The notes beneath the pieces are model-generated. The model saw only the letters and a list, made by a program, of their open reading frames with translations. It searched no databases and had not been told where the DNA came from. Shown piece by piece: positions 27,071 through 36,644 of a stretch of DNA of 64,000 nt. The stretch spans positions 20,056 through 84,055 of the forward strand of contig UQTI01000001.1 of NCBI GenBank assembly GCA_900543975.1. Direction: 5' to 3'. This DNA comes from an uncultured Prevotella sp. (GTDB taxonomy: Bacteria > Bacteroidota > Bacteroidia > Bacteroidales > Bacteroidaceae). Every line of letters begins with the position of its first letter. The first letter of the stretch is position 1. The position numbers and the translations under genes are program-made.

Positions 27071-27180
27071 GCCCAAATGACACTTTGAAAGTGCCCAAAT
27101 GACGTTGTCAAAGAGGCTCTTTGACAGCCTCAAAGAGGCCCTTTGACGAGCTCAAAGAGGCTTAATGACAAATCAAGGGG
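27071..27180. repeat. five 22-bp tandem repeats (GGC…TGAC…TCAAAGA)
   Basis: Units at 27071, 27093, 27115, 27137 and 27159, exactly 22 bp each, share the form GGCYYHWTGAC-N4-TCAAAGA with drift at both ends. There is no spacer between units. Confidence 0.85.
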
Positions 27181-27361
27181 GTATTTAAGAGACGTTAACA
27201 ATTCGTGATTGAATATTAACTAAAATTTTGCGCATCATGAAAGATTTTATGCCTTTTTGCTGTCTTTTTGTCTTTCTGTATATTTATGCAAAACAGGGGC
27301 AAAAACAGCTCTTTTTACGCTTATGCGCAACGGTTGATTATTTCGTTTCGAGGTTGCAAAC

Positions 27362-27471
27362 ACGCCATTTACGGAGCGTAAACATGGCACTTAGGATGCG
27401 TAACTATGGTACTTAGGTAGCGTAAACATGGCATTAAGGGATCGTAACCCCGTTACTTGTAGATTGGTTTG
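27362..27471. repeat. five 22-bp tandem repeats (ATGGCACTTAGG…GCGTAAC)
   Basis: Units at 27362, 27384, 27406, 27428 and 27450, exactly 22 bp each; the middle three are close copies and the outer two degenerate. The consensus is unrelated to the 22-bp array at 27071. Confidence 0.85.
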
Positions 27472-27510
27472 CTGATTGTTTGAAATTGAACTATCGCAAG
27501 ATTGTTATGG

Positions 27511-27584
27511 AAAAAAAACTCAAGCAAGCGTTGCCAAAGGCGGCTATGAATAATTACCGCCTTCGGCAACGGCTTATGCCTGAG
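27511..27584 (-). terminator. terminator of the 1115-aa protein / 51-aa peptide operon
   Basis: A long hairpin (core GTTGCC-AAGGCGG with CCGCCTTCGGCAAC, extended on both sides to CTCA/TGAG) followed on the minus strand by TTTTTTTT, 25 bp after the 51-aa gene. Confidence 0.9.
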
Positions 27585-27608
27585 TTTGAGCGTTGTTACG
27601 GCTCTTGT

Positions 27609-27764
27609 TTAAAAGTCGTCATCATCATAAGTGTTGTCTTCTTCAACGACGCCAAATCCGTTTCCCTTTTCGCCATCAGGAGTCCATCCGCTCACCGACG
27701 CCATCAGTTCTGAACTTTCAACACCGATAACGGTGATGGCGGGCGATATATATGTTTTTTTCAT
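27609..27764 (-). CDS. 51-residue peptide of the MKKTYxxP type
   Basis: Reads MKKTYISPAITVIGVESS, then ELMASVSGWTPDGEKGNG, FGVVEEDNTYDDDDF and TAA. Short Bacteroidota peptides with the start MKKTY-xx-P followed by a hydrophobic strand and an LMA motif are common in Prevotella and Bacteroides, usually unannotated; their role is not known to me. There is no signal peptide. The Gly/Asp-rich C-terminus could be a processed or modified core, in the manner of a leader-plus-core peptide, but no modification enzyme is adjacent. The gene starts 15 bp after the stop of the 1115-residue secreted protein and ends 25 bp before a strong terminator, so both are one transcript. Confidence 0.75.
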   Translation of the reverse strand: MKKTYISPAITVIGVESSELMASVSGWTPDGEKGNGFGVVEEDNTYDDDDF

Positions 27765-27779
27765 CTTAGTGTTCTGTCT

Positions 27780-30700
27780 TTATTTTGTTATTACTACGGT
27801 CTTGTTGTTCACAATGTACACGCCCTTCGACAGCTCATTAACGTTGTTGGTGTTCATACGCACACCACCAAGGTTGTAGATGCCAGTGTTCGTATTCTGC
27901 TTGTTCTCCTCAATTATCTGGATGCCAGTTGTACCGCCCATACCGTTGCCATTCAGCGAGAACATCAACATTCTGCCAGAAGGAACATCTTCCTTAAGCC
28001 AACAACGGTAAGCCTTTACGTTATGATCCTTATTTGTGTGAACCAAGTCACCCTTGCTGAACATATAAGAATCCTTTGACACCGCAGTCGGCCTGCTGTA
28101 CGAACCAGTGTAGGTCATGCCTACGCCATTTACTGTGTGTTCCAGTTCGGATGTCTGGTCATCGTAGTTGATGCCATTGGCTACATATACCGGAACATTG
28201 AGAGTATTAGTCTCGCCGTCGATAGTGGTGTATGAATAGTTGCCGAGCGGCTCCCTTGTAGGATATATTATATAAGGTGTATTCTTATGCAGCACAACGC
28301 CATCAGCGGCTACGTCTACTGTAGAGAACTTGATCCAGTTATTCTCCAAACGGTCGAACTTTGCCAACTTTGTACCCCCGCCGAAAGCTTCCACCACCTG
28401 AGCTGCTGTCATGTCAACGGGAAGAATGATAGAGTTCCATCCCTTCTTGTCGTTGTCAGCACTCTTGGTGAATGTACGGTGGAGCAGCATCGTGGCTCCA
28501 GTGTATGACTTCTTCACGTCGAGAGTCTTGTCCTCATCGAGAACCAGAATGTTGTCGTATCCGTTGAGTGTTCCGTCGTCGTTCATGTCAGTACGCAGAG
28601 CAAAGCCCTTAATCTGAAGATTCTCAAGAGCCGACAGCACCTTTATCGGTGTGATACGAACCTGATCGAACGACTTGGTAGGATTAAGCACGGCATAGCT
28701 GTCGCCTTTACTGCCAATAACATCAGCGCCAAGAATCTTCCAGTTTGTCAGTTCCTCTTGCTCTTTACCATCAAGATAGGTGGTCAACTTAAGACCTTCT
28801 CCAAGACTTGCCCCCAATCCTAAAGCCAGATTCTGGGTAACCATAATAAGCTGTTGTCCCTTATCTATAACTTTACCCATATTGACAGAGATTGTGGCGC
28901 CACCTAAGTTTGCTCCCAACGGAAGTGTCAAGTATGTATCCATCGAGTCGTCAATCATGTTACTCAACTCGTCGTATCCATTGCCAATGTTGGCAATATG
29001 GACCATCTGAGTGTTTGCAAAGTCGATGGATGCATTGGTGTTATTGGTAGATATCACCTGTGCGCCATAAATGGGATTGGTAGTAGCATTGTCTGCCTCA
29101 GCATCGGCTACATACGCATAGTAGATATTGAGCTGTGAGAGGTCGGCAGAAAGAACGCCTGTGCTATAAAGTACAATCTCATCAAACACACAGCCCGCGG
29201 GCACTTCAACGTTCAGACACATCTTGCGAGTTTCCTCTTTACCGATAAGTCCAGCTGAAATGGCATCCCAATGGGTCGTTACATCTCCAGTCACTTCCTT
29301 GCCTTTATTGTAGAGCTTGATGTTGTAGAGTTTAAGCACATTAACATCGAGTCCGGTAGCCTTAGCAGATACCACAAAACCAACCTTCATCTTGCCATTG
29401 AGAGCTCTTGCATTGCCATTTAAGCCATCGGCAAAATTAGAGCCATCAGCAGTCTTGATGCCAACGAGACCTGTGTTGGCTGCCAATGAAACGCCTGGCT
29501 GACGATAGGAGAAATCGTTGAGAGAAGTAGTAAGTATGGCTGATCTGTTCTTCATTCCATCGAATATCTGAAGCAAACCACCGCCAAACTTATCGCTCAA
29601 CACGTAATTAGACTCACCATCCTTATTAACAAGAATATTTACTCCGTGTTCCTCAGGAACGTATTTGGGAGCATAGTTGAGGGTCGTTTCTTCATAGCAA
29701 CCATCCGCTGCTGTTGCACGGAAAACATACTTGCCAGGAAGAGATAAATTGCTTACCAAGCCTGATGTGGGAACCACTTCAACATCAGCGGCACCCTCCG
29801 GATAGTTCTGAACAGTCCATGTTACATCCATGTCCTTGTTGTGCTGCAACTGGAATTGGTTTACACTTCCAGATACATCGCGGCTTGATGTGGCATTGAT
29901 AGGACAATGGTGAGAAGCAGCATCGGGAGCCATGCGTACAAAGGCGTAGTTGACAGAGGTACCACCAACTTGTATTCCTATGCCTTTGAAGAAAATCTTT
30001 GCTGCTGAGAAGGCTGCAGGAGCTCTCATAACGACTTCACCGTCCTTGGTATCCTCAATCAGTCCAAGACCCAGGAGTTTATTAGAGATGTCATACTTGC
30101 CTATTTCTTTATTCTCTTTGTTGAAAAGTGTGAGTTCAACGCCAGAGCCTACCGAAAGATTGGCGAGATTAAATCCATTGAACTTGAATCCCACTTCTGT
30201 TCCCTTAGGGAATGCTTCCTTGCCATCACTGGGTTTGGCAACAACAGTAACAGGTGTTGATACTGGAACTACTGCTCCTACAACAGCAGCATAGCCATTG
30301 TCAAGATTCTCATCAATCACATCACCACGTGACACCTCACCTAACGTGTGAGTTGGCTTTTTGCCTTGCGCATCCAGAGTAAACGTCTTTCTACCCTGCT
30401 CTTCAGCGTATTTAGAAATACCATTCTCCTTATTATTGGTAATAGTATACTCACGAGCCTTGCCTACAAATGCATACTTGATATTTATAGCAGAGAGCAC
30501 ATTGGCATCAACTCCAAACTGAACGAGCTTAATTTCATCGAAATTACCGGGAGCTGTAGCCATGTACAATTTGTTGACCTGGTCAGAACCAGGGAATGTC
30601 AGTAGCGACAAGCCAAGACCAGTGACAGACTTACCGGTAGAGATCGACTGGAGGTCGCCAACCTTTTCACCGTCCTTAAGAAACTGTATTTTGTAGAACT

Positions 30701-31127
30701 TTGCTAAATCGAGAGTAAGGATGCTTGCATTTGATTTTGCACAAATGACAAAACCAGCCTCTGTACCACCAGCATAACAATGCTGATTGTCCTTCACGCT
30801 GATAATTGGACTTGCTACAACGGTAGCGCCAACAAGAGCAGGAATCGTAGCATAATCATCCAAATCATCATTACAAATGTTCTGAAGGTCTTTTGTTCCT
30901 GAAACCACTTCAACGCCATCGAAAAGGCTGTTGATCATACAACCGGGGCCTACGAGTGCACGACGGTTGTTAAAATAATTCTCCTTGTTGTTAGGGTCTG
31001 AATCCTGCCAAACCTTCTTCTCTATTTTGCCTCCGCCATCTATGTTTGCAGCACCCATAGGCAAGGTAACGAGCAAGAATGTAGCAATAAAAAAAATTTT
31101 ACATGACAACTTGTTAAACATCTTCAT
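27780..31127 (-). CDS. large secreted repetitive surface protein
   Basis: A 1115-residue exported protein without a family I can name. Signal peptide about 1-27 (LLVTLPMGAAN). The mature part holds at least four copies of a roughly 200-residue beta-rich module, recognisable by ‘Y-A-(F/Y)-V’ ends (INIKYAFVGKA, SVNYAFVRMAP, LNIYYAYVADA) and by ‘DLAKFYKIQFLKDGEKVGD / NVLKLYNIKLYNKGKEVTGD’ segments. The C-terminus (TGIYNLGGVRMNTNNVNELSKGVYIVNNKTVVITK region) is the Prevotella type-IX/sorting-like tail ending in GVYIVN. Likely a surface or secreted protein; ligand unknown. A -7 box TACCTTTG lies about 95 bp upstream. Confidence 0.8.
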   Translation of the reverse strand: MKMFNKLSCKIFFIATFLLVTLPMGAANIDGGGKIEKKVWQDSDPNNKENYFNNRRALVGPGCMINSLFDGVEVVSGTKDLQNICNDDLDDYATIPALVGATVVASPIISVKDNQHCYAGGTEAGFVICAKSNASILTLDLAKFYKIQFLKDGEKVGDLQSISTGKSVTGLGLSLLTFPGSDQVNKLYMATAPGNFDEIKLVQFGVDANVLSAINIKYAFVGKAREYTITNNKENGISKYAEEQGRKTFTLDAQGKKPTHTLGEVSRGDVIDENLDNGYAAVVGAVVPVSTPVTVVAKPSDGKEAFPKGTEVGFKFNGFNLANLSVGSGVELTLFNKENKEIGKYDISNKLLGLGLIEDTKDGEVVMRAPAAFSAAKIFFKGIGIQVGGTSVNYAFVRMAPDAASHHCPINATSSRDVSGSVNQFQLQHNKDMDVTWTVQNYPEGAADVEVVPTSGLVSNLSLPGKYVFRATAADGCYEETTLNYAPKYVPEEHGVNILVNKDGESNYVLSDKFGGGLLQIFDGMKNRSAILTTSLNDFSYRQPGVSLAANTGLVGIKTADGSNFADGLNGNARALNGKMKVGFVVSAKATGLDVNVLKLYNIKLYNKGKEVTGDVTTHWDAISAGLIGKEETRKMCLNVEVPAGCVFDEIVLYSTGVLSADLSQLNIYYAYVADAEADNATTNPIYGAQVISTNNTNASIDFANTQMVHIANIGNGYDELSNMIDDSMDTYLTLPLGANLGGATISVNMGKVIDKGQQLIMVTQNLALGLGASLGEGLKLTTYLDGKEQEELTNWKILGADVIGSKGDSYAVLNPTKSFDQVRITPIKVLSALENLQIKGFALRTDMNDDGTLNGYDNILVLDEDKTLDVKKSYTGATMLLHRTFTKSADNDKKGWNSIILPVDMTAAQVVEAFGGGTKLAKFDRLENNWIKFSTVDVAADGVVLHKNTPYIIYPTREPLGNYSYTTIDGETNTLNVPVYVANGINYDDQTSELEHTVNGVGMTYTGSYSRPTAVSKDSYMFSKGDLVHTNKDHNVKAYRCWLKEDVPSGRMLMFSLNGNGMGGTTGIQIIEENKQNTNTGIYNLGGVRMNTNNVNELSKGVYIVNNKTVVITK

Positions 31128-31221
31128 AAAATTGAGTAATCAAATTATTTTAATATCCTTATTTTCTGCCTGAATGTTCTTTTTCAGGTAGCGATTTGTG
31201 CGACAATCTTTTTTCGGGGTG

Positions 31222-31229
31222 CAAAGGTA
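31222..31229 (-). promoter_or_regulatory. -7 element of the 1115-aa protein gene
   Basis: Minus strand TACCTTTG, about 94 bp before the ATG; no TTG at exact spacing. Confidence 0.5.
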
Positions 31230-31392
31230 TTTATAAATCGTAAGTAAAAAATTGTAGCGTAGGTGTTAAGTAGGTTTCTAATATTGATGACTTACTGTAA
31301 TGATCGGCAAGTCAATAGGTTATACAACTTTTAAATTGTAATAAAGTAGCATCCTAAAAATTACCCCCCCGAAAAAAGATGCGAAAACATGC

Positions 31393-31421
31393 TTGTGTTT
31401 AGAATATAATTTATAATTTTG
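31393..31421 (+). promoter_or_regulatory. promoter of the heptad-repeat regulator
   Basis: TTG-N18-TAATTTTG, slightly short spacing, 45 bp before the ATG. The 339-bp gap between the divergent genes also holds a CCCCCC tract and no gene. Confidence 0.6.
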
Positions 31422-31466
31422 TAGTGAAACAAATCATTAACACTATCTTAACAAAAACAATTTGCC

Positions 31467-33791
31467 ATGCGATTATTAATAATACTTATTACCATTTGCT
31501 TTTCGGCCTTTCGCGCCCAGGCCGACAATAAAACACTATATCAACAGTTAGACTCTGTCATTGCTCATCGGGCCGACTATTATGTCCTTAAAGATAAGGA
31601 ACTTAAAGACATTAAGCTTAGCGCCACCTACATAACCGACGGTGAGGAAAAGTTGCGCTTGTATGAAGAGTTGGTTTATGGCTATACGCCATTCATTTAC
31701 GATTCGGCTATGGTGTATGTTCAAAAAGGAACACACCTGGCCCAGCAAACAAACAATCAGGTCTATTATAACACGTTTCAGATGCTCAAAGCCCGATTGT
31801 ATGTTTTAAGAGGTTTTTATCTTGAGGCCAAACAGTGTCTTGAACAGCTCAATATCCCGCCATCTGACACCAACCAAAATTATCTTTACAATTGTGCCCA
31901 ATGCGCACTTTATTTTAACCTGAACGCTTATTGTGAGAACTCCGAGTTTAGTGAGCATTATAAAAAGCTCTTTAACGAGTATATTAATAAGGCTCTGTGT
32001 TATTATCCGAAGCGAGACGCACAGTATTATTATTTAAAAGGGATACAGCTCTATTACTCGAATGGGTCTCTTCATGACATAAGCACCTATCTTAAGAAGA
32101 CCATGAGCCTGTCAAAACCCAATAGCGACATGTATGGAATGTCGGCCTATATATTGTCGAAGGCTTATCGCAAGAATAAACAATTTGAGCTGCAAGAACG
32201 CTATCTGCTTCTTTCTGCCATGAGCGACGTGATGACATCTACCAAAGAGAGCATGTCTCTTCAAGATGTGGCCTTGCTGCTTTACAAAAACAATGATGTA
32301 GACAAAGCGCAAGAGTATATAAGCCTTTCATTAAAAGATGCCAACGGGGTGAATAACCGCCTACGACGCGTTGATTTGTATAATAACTTTAACTTTATAT
32401 TGTCTGCCTACGCAGATAAACTTGAACTGCAAGCCGTTTGGCATAAATCGGCGTTGGCTTGTATCACTGTGCTGTTGGGCGTGGTTGTCTTCATTATGGT
32501 TTATGTTAGGCGGAAAAACCGACTGCTGAAACAAAATGAGAAGAAACTGAAAGCATTGACTGAACAGTTATACAATATTAATAGTCAACAGGCAAAGGAT
32601 AATAAGGCTCTTACAAACTCGAATACCGAACTTACGAACTCGAACACCGAGTTAACGAACTCGAACACCGAGCTCTCAAAGACGAACACCGAGCTTACGA
32701 ACTCGAACACCGAGCTCTCAAAAAAGAACACCGAGCTTACGAACTCGAACACCGAACTAACGAACTCGAACACTGAGCTCTCAAAAAAGAACACCGAGCT
32801 TACAAACTCGAACACCGAGCTAACGAACTCGAACACCGAGCTCTCAAAGACGAACACCGAGCTTACAAACTCGAACACTGAGCTAACGAACTCGAACACC
32901 GAGCTCTCAAAAAAGAACACCGAACTTACGAACTCGAACACCGAGCTCTCAAAAAAGAACACTGAGCTTACAAACTCGAACACAGAACTCTCAAAGACGA
33001 ACACCGAGCTAACGAACTCGAACACTGATCTCTCAAAAAAGAACACCGAGCTTTCAAAGACGAACACCGAGCTAACGAACTCGAACACCGAGCTAACGAA
33101 CTCGAACACTGAGCTCTCAAAGACGAACACTAAGCTTTCAAAGACGAACACTGAGCTCTCAAAGACGAACACCGAGCTCTCAAAGACGAACATTGAGCTC
33201 TCAGAGACGAACATCGAACTTACAAACTCGAACACCAAACTCTCAAAGACGAACAACGAGCTCTCAAAGACGAACACCGAGCTCTCAAAGACGAACACCG
33301 ATCTTTCAAATACAAATACAGATCTTTCAAATACGAATACCGAACTCTCAAACTCGAATGCAGAACTTGCAAATACCATTGCAAAGCGTGAGAATATGGC
33401 AAATGCTTATATTAATCTTTGCTATCAATATATTGAGAGATTAGACAACTTGCGTAAGTTGGTTATCAGGAAAATCAAGGCCAATCAGCAACAGGAATTG
33501 TTGAGCATGCTTTCTTCGTCAAAACGTACTGTGGAAGCAAATCAAAATTTCTTCTTGCAGTTTGATAAAATATTCTTGTCGCTCTATCCTTCGTTTATAA
33601 CAGAGCTGAACACCTTGCTCGTGCCCGAGGCACAAATACAGCTTCAAAACGAAGACGAACTCACCCCAAACTTGCGCGTAGCTGCCTTGATACGTTTGGG
33701 CATTACTGAAAGTGCAAAGATTGCGGGCATCTTGTCTTACTCGCCACAAACGATATACACTATCGTTCTGCGCTTAAGAATAATGCTATAG
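31467..33791 (+). CDS. DUF6377-like TPR/membrane/HTH regulator with 37 tandem heptads
   Basis: A 774-residue membrane regulator. Parts: signal peptide (1-19, ending FRAQA); helical TPR-like periplasmic sensor (about 20-320, e.g. [19 protein letters not shown]); one membrane helix (about 329-347); charged linker; a run of about 37 heptads of [21 protein letters not shown] type (382-640); then a C-terminal domain whose last 40 residues ([36 protein letters not shown]) look like the LuxR-type HTH of DUF6377 proteins. The family normally has a short coiled-coil where the repeats sit; the array is an expansion adding about 260 residues. Predicted to sense the periplasm and bind DNA from the membrane; targets unknown. 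Confidence 0.82.
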   Translation: MRLLIILITICFSAFRAQADNKTLYQQLDSVIAHRADYYVLKDKELKDIKLSATYITDGEEKLRLYEELVYGYTPFIYDSAMVYVQKGTHLAQQTNNQVYYNTFQMLKARLYVLRGFYLEAKQCLEQLNIPPSDTNQNYLYNCAQCALYFNLNAYCENSEFSEHYKKLFNEYINKALCYYPKRDAQYYYLKGIQLYYSNGSLHDISTYLKKTMSLSKPNSDMYGMSAYILSKAYRKNKQFELQERYLLLSAMSDVMTSTKESMSLQDVALLLYKNNDVDKAQEYISLSLKDANGVNNRLRRVDLYNNFNFILSAYADKLELQAVWHKSALACITVLLGVVVFIMVYVRRKNRLLKQNEKKLKALTEQLYNINSQQAKDNKALTNSNTELTNSNTELTNSNTELSKTNTELTNSNTELSKKNTELTNSNTELTNSNTELSKKNTELTNSNTELTNSNTELSKTNTELTNSNTELTNSNTELSKKNTELTNSNTELSKKNTELTNSNTELSKTNTELTNSNTDLSKKNTELSKTNTELTNSNTELTNSNTELSKTNTKLSKTNTELSKTNTELSKTNIELSETNIELTNSNTKLSKTNNELSKTNTELSKTNTDLSNTNTDLSNTNTELSNSNAELANTIAKRENMANAYINLCYQYIERLDNLRKLVIRKIKANQQQELLSMLSSSKRTVEANQNFFLQFDKIFLSLYPSFITELNTLLVPEAQIQLQNEDELTPNLRVAALIRLGITESAKIAGILSYSPQTIYTIVLRLRIML
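32610..33386. repeat. 21-bp coding VNTR, about 37 units
   Basis: Units of 21 bp mostly of two kinds, roughly CTTACGAACTCGAACACCGA and CTCTCAAAGACGAACACCGA plus one base, interleaved. Because each unit is 21 bp, copy-number change keeps the frame. Degeneracy rises toward the 3' end. Confidence 0.95.
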
Positions 33792-33916
33792 ATAAAAATC
33801 GCTTTGAAGAGAATCTGCAAAAATTATGTTTGGTTTATTAACGGTTCAATAGAGCAAAAAACTTGAGATAATGGGGGTGTGAAAGCAAGGCGATTATTGT
33901 TTGGAACAAACTAAAA

Positions 33917-33954
33917 ATGGGCGAAAGCTTGGCTGTAGCCTTGCTTTCACCCAT
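33917..33954 (-). terminator. terminator of the PQQ/metallophosphatase gene
   Basis: 12-bp stem ATGGGCGAAAGC / GCTTTCACCCAT (one G-T pair); on the minus strand followed by TTTTTAG. Confidence 0.75.
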
Positions 33955-33973
33955 TTATCCACAAATTTTTTCC

Positions 33974-35839
33974 TTACAGCTTGCTCTCCAGCATCACGAT
34001 GTCGCCATCGGTAGAGGTGGTGATGATGTGCTGCTTGTCGGCGGTGGTGACGGTGTTCACGAGCGAGTTGCCCACTTTGTAGGTCCATTTCAGAAGCCCT
34101 GTCTTGTCGTCAAGAGCCAGGATGAGCCCCTCCTTGGTGCTGCTGTAGACCGTGCCGTCGATGACAGGCATCATGGTCGACGCATGCTCGTAGCCGAAGC
34201 CACAGTTGGTAGCCCACAGCTCCAAAGGCTCTGCTGCCGTGGCCTTGTAGCACACGATGCTGTCTTGCATGGTCTTGGCGAAGATGCGCTGTCGGTCAGC
34301 CGACATGCCTATGCTCTCGCGCACCTTCGACTGGAACGTGCGCCACAGCGTCTTGCCGTCCTTCAGGCCGATGGCTGTGAGGGCGCGTTGCGGGTCGGCA
34401 ATGAAGATGGCCTCCTTGTTTGCCACGGGCCACACCTGTGCCGGCGAGTAGTGAAGACCGCCCTTCGGGTGCTTCCATGTCCACAGCAGCTTGCCGTCTT
34501 TCTTGCTGAGAGCGTAGAGGTTGCTGTCCCATGCGCCAAACACCACCATGCCCTGTGTGAGCAAGGGCCGTGTCACGATGTAACCCTTCACGCCGTCAAA
34601 GGTCCAGCGCTCCTTGCCTGTGCGTGCGTCGATGGCGTGCATCTTGTGGTCGCTGCCGCCAATGAAGGCCGTCTTGCCGTCTGTAGCCACGGCGCCCATG
34701 ACGGGCAGGTTGGTCGTGATCTGCCACAGCTCGCGCCCCGTGCGGGCATCAAGACCGTATATGCGGTCGCCCGTGGTGCCGAAGACCACGGTGCCGTTGA
34801 TCACGGCTGGTGTGCCGACATTCTTCTTGTCAGCCAGGAAGTGCCAGCCCTCATGGCCCGTAGCCTTGTCGTAAGCTGTCATGCGGCCCGTCACGTCGCC
34901 CACGAACACGCTGTTCTTCCAGCACACGGCAGAGGCGTAGATGCTTCGTCCGCTCTTCACGCGCCATTTCTCGCCCACTTTGTCGGCATACTTGGTGTTG
35001 CAGCTGAAGTCGGGATATTCGTCTGCATGTCCCTGAGGGGCATAATATTGCTTCTTCAGCGAGATGCCGCCCCAGGGACGAGGCTCCTCGCCGACGTTTT
35101 TCTCTGCCACGGTGAGCGAGTCGGCGGTAACATTCCACAGACTGTAGCCCACCTTGCCGTTGCCGTCCTTGAGGTTGGAGCGTGAGAGAAAGCCCGGAAT
35201 GCCGTCATAGAAGAACGCCTTGTTGCGGTGGTAGTGGCCTCCGATGAACGCCTTGACGTTAAGTTTTCTGAAGGCATCGGTCACCTCGTACCAGTTGTCG
35301 AGGTCGTCCTTGAGCATGGGGTAGTGGGTTGCAATGAACACCTTCTTGCCCTGGCCGTTTTTGCGCACCTCGTCGCAGACCCAACTGATGTCTTGTGGTG
35401 CCACATGGCCCAGCGCCATCTTGATGAACGGGCCCGAGGTGAAGCCGAGGAAGAGGGTGCCCTTGTGTTCAAACTCCATGCGTTCGCTGCCGAACAGCTG
35501 GCTAAACTTTGCCATGCCCGACTCGCTCCATGTCGTCTCGTGGTTGCCCGTGAGCACATAATATTTCTTGTTCAAAGCCTTCAGAGCAACGGCAAGCTGC
35601 TCCAGCGAGGCGTTGTCGCCGTTGTCGGCAAGGTCGCCCGTGATGAGCACAAAGTCGACATCGGGGTTCTTGTTGATGTCGGCAATGGTCATGTTGAGAT
35701 ACTCCAACGGCTTGGGGTCGTTGCTGTTGAGGTGAATGTCGGTTACTTGTGCAAAGGTGAACGGCTCCTGTGCCCAGCCTTGAACGATGGCGAGGACGGC
35801 GAGCGCGATTGTCAGTAATAGATTTTTTGTCTTAATCAT
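33974..35839 (-). CDS. exported metallophosphoesterase with PQQ-like beta-propeller
   Basis: A 621-residue secreted or periplasmic two-domain protein. Signal peptide about 1-23 (VLAIVQGWAQ). Metallophosphatase domain (about 25-275): DIHLN, GDLADNGD, GNHETTW, THYPML and GGHYHRNK are the metal-binding motifs of the calcineurin-like superfamily, all present. Beta-propeller (about 290-621): repeated VFVGDVTGRMTAYDKATG / VFGTTGDRIYGLDARTG / AFIGGSDHKMHAIDARTG blades of the PQQ type. Substrate unknown. It follows the 183-aa gene by 26 bp and probably shares its transcript. Confidence 0.9.
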   Translation of the reverse strand: MIKTKNLLLTIALAVLAIVQGWAQEPFTFAQVTDIHLNSNDPKPLEYLNMTIADINKNPDVDFVLITGDLADNGDNASLEQLAVALKALNKKYYVLTGNHETTWSESGMAKFSQLFGSERMEFEHKGTLFLGFTSGPFIKMALGHVAPQDISWVCDEVRKNGQGKKVFIATHYPMLKDDLDNWYEVTDAFRKLNVKAFIGGHYHRNKAFFYDGIPGFLSRSNLKDGNGKVGYSLWNVTADSLTVAEKNVGEEPRPWGGISLKKQYYAPQGHADEYPDFSCNTKYADKVGEKWRVKSGRSIYASAVCWKNSVFVGDVTGRMTAYDKATGHEGWHFLADKKNVGTPAVINGTVVFGTTGDRIYGLDARTGRELWQITTNLPVMGAVATDGKTAFIGGSDHKMHAIDARTGKERWTFDGVKGYIVTRPLLTQGMVVFGAWDSNLYALSKKDGKLLWTWKHPKGGLHYSPAQVWPVANKEAIFIADPQRALTAIGLKDGKTLWRTFQSKVRESIGMSADRQRIFAKTMQDSIVCYKATAAEPLELWATNCGFGYEHASTMMPVIDGTVYSSTKEGLILALDDKTGLLKWTYKVGNSLVNTVTTADKQHIITTSTDGDIVMLESKL

Positions 35840-35865
35840 GATTTTTTGGTTATTTGTTGTTTTTT

Positions 35866-36417
35866 TTACATTTTCGTCATGTGATAGCCCAACGCGTTAA
35901 GTTCCATGGCCACGCCCATGAGGTAGAGCTGATGGAGGGCGGCAACATAGGTGCGGAAGGCTTCGGGCGTGCCTGGCTCAAGGTGCAGGTGCATGATGGC
36001 GTTGTAGGTTCGTGAGGCACACTCGGCCACGGTGTCGTTGACCTTGTGCTCAGCCTCGGGCGTGAGCAGGAGCACCTGACGAAGAATGTATTCGTCCATG
36101 TGGTCGAAATCGATGCGGTCGCGCAGATACTTGTACAGGTCCTCCACCTTACTGTATAACGCCCAATCTTCATCCCAATATTTCGCCACGGCCATGCCGA
36201 TATACATCATCCACCCGAGCGAGGCGGTGGGGTAGGCGGTAAACTCTCTCACGCCGTCGGGCATGTAGCTCTGTGCCAGCTTGGGCCACAGCTCCTCAAG
36301 GTCGGGAGCTTCGGGCAGGCGTTCATCCACTTGTCCTATAGACGTGAGGTAGCCGTGCAGGTCACGGCGAAACAGCTGTTCTGTCTTTTCGTTGTCGTAT
36401 GTTGTCTTGTTGTCCAT
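35866..36417 (-). CDS. conserved hypothetical cytoplasmic protein
   Basis: A 183-residue helical soluble protein I recognise only as a Bacteroidales hypothetical. Notable blocks are LWPKLAQSYMPDGVREFTAYPTASLGWMMYIGMAVAKYWDEDW and ASRTYNAIMHLHLEPGTPEAFRTYVAALHQLYLMGVAMELNALGYHMTKM. There is no signal peptide or membrane helix. It is upstream of the exported phosphatase/propeller gene with a 26-bp gap; no shared pathway is evident. Confidence 0.8.
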   Translation of the reverse strand: MDNKTTYDNEKTEQLFRRDLHGYLTSIGQVDERLPEAPDLEELWPKLAQSYMPDGVREFTAYPTASLGWMMYIGMAVAKYWDEDWALYSKVEDLYKYLRDRIDFDHMDEYILRQVLLLTPEAEHKVNDTVAECASRTYNAIMHLHLEPGTPEAFRTYVAALHQLYLMGVAMELNALGYHMTKM

Positions 36418-36539
36418 TTTCGCTATGTTTGTTGTTTGCAGTTGTGGTGAAAAGTTATGAGTTTTTCCAATTTTATGGCTAAATTACGAAAAATATGTCA
36501 ATTGAGCAATTTATTGTAGGCAAATTGATTTATTTGCAT

Positions 36540-36547
36540 TATCTTTG
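36540..36547 (+). promoter_or_regulatory. -7 element of the LTA-synthase-like gene
   Basis: TATCTTTG about 97 bp before the ATG; upstream TTG spacing is 23 nt, longer than usual. Confidence 0.45.
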
Positions 36548-36644
36548 CATAACATAAGCTGCACCTTGGCATAACGTTCAAGCAAGCTTGACGTTCTGCT
36601 CTCGGTTTGCATTATTTGTTTTTCATTTTTTTGAGTCTTGATAT

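Noticed and set aside
26817..27098. 93-codon frame across the 33-bp array, with an apparent 11-residue period
   Set aside because: Unit lengths of 33 and 34 bp shift frame, so the periodic peptide is not maintained; it has no promoter or start context.
27228..27416. 62-codon frame with hydrophobic N-terminus
   Set aside because: Its second half is simply the 22-bp array read through; no promoter or homology is visible.
26827..27471. CRISPR array
   Set aside because: The units are contiguous and degenerate, without unique spacers, and no cas genes are nearby.
32585..33379. 264-codon frame antisense to the heptad repeats
   Set aside because: It exists only because the 21-bp repeat has no stop on the other strand; its product is a simple [11 protein letters not shown] repeat and the sense strand has a recognisable regulator.
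33917..35185. 422-codon frame opposite the metallophosphatase/propeller gene
   Set aside because: It is antisense to a gene with all catalytic motifs; composition is typical of a shadow frame.
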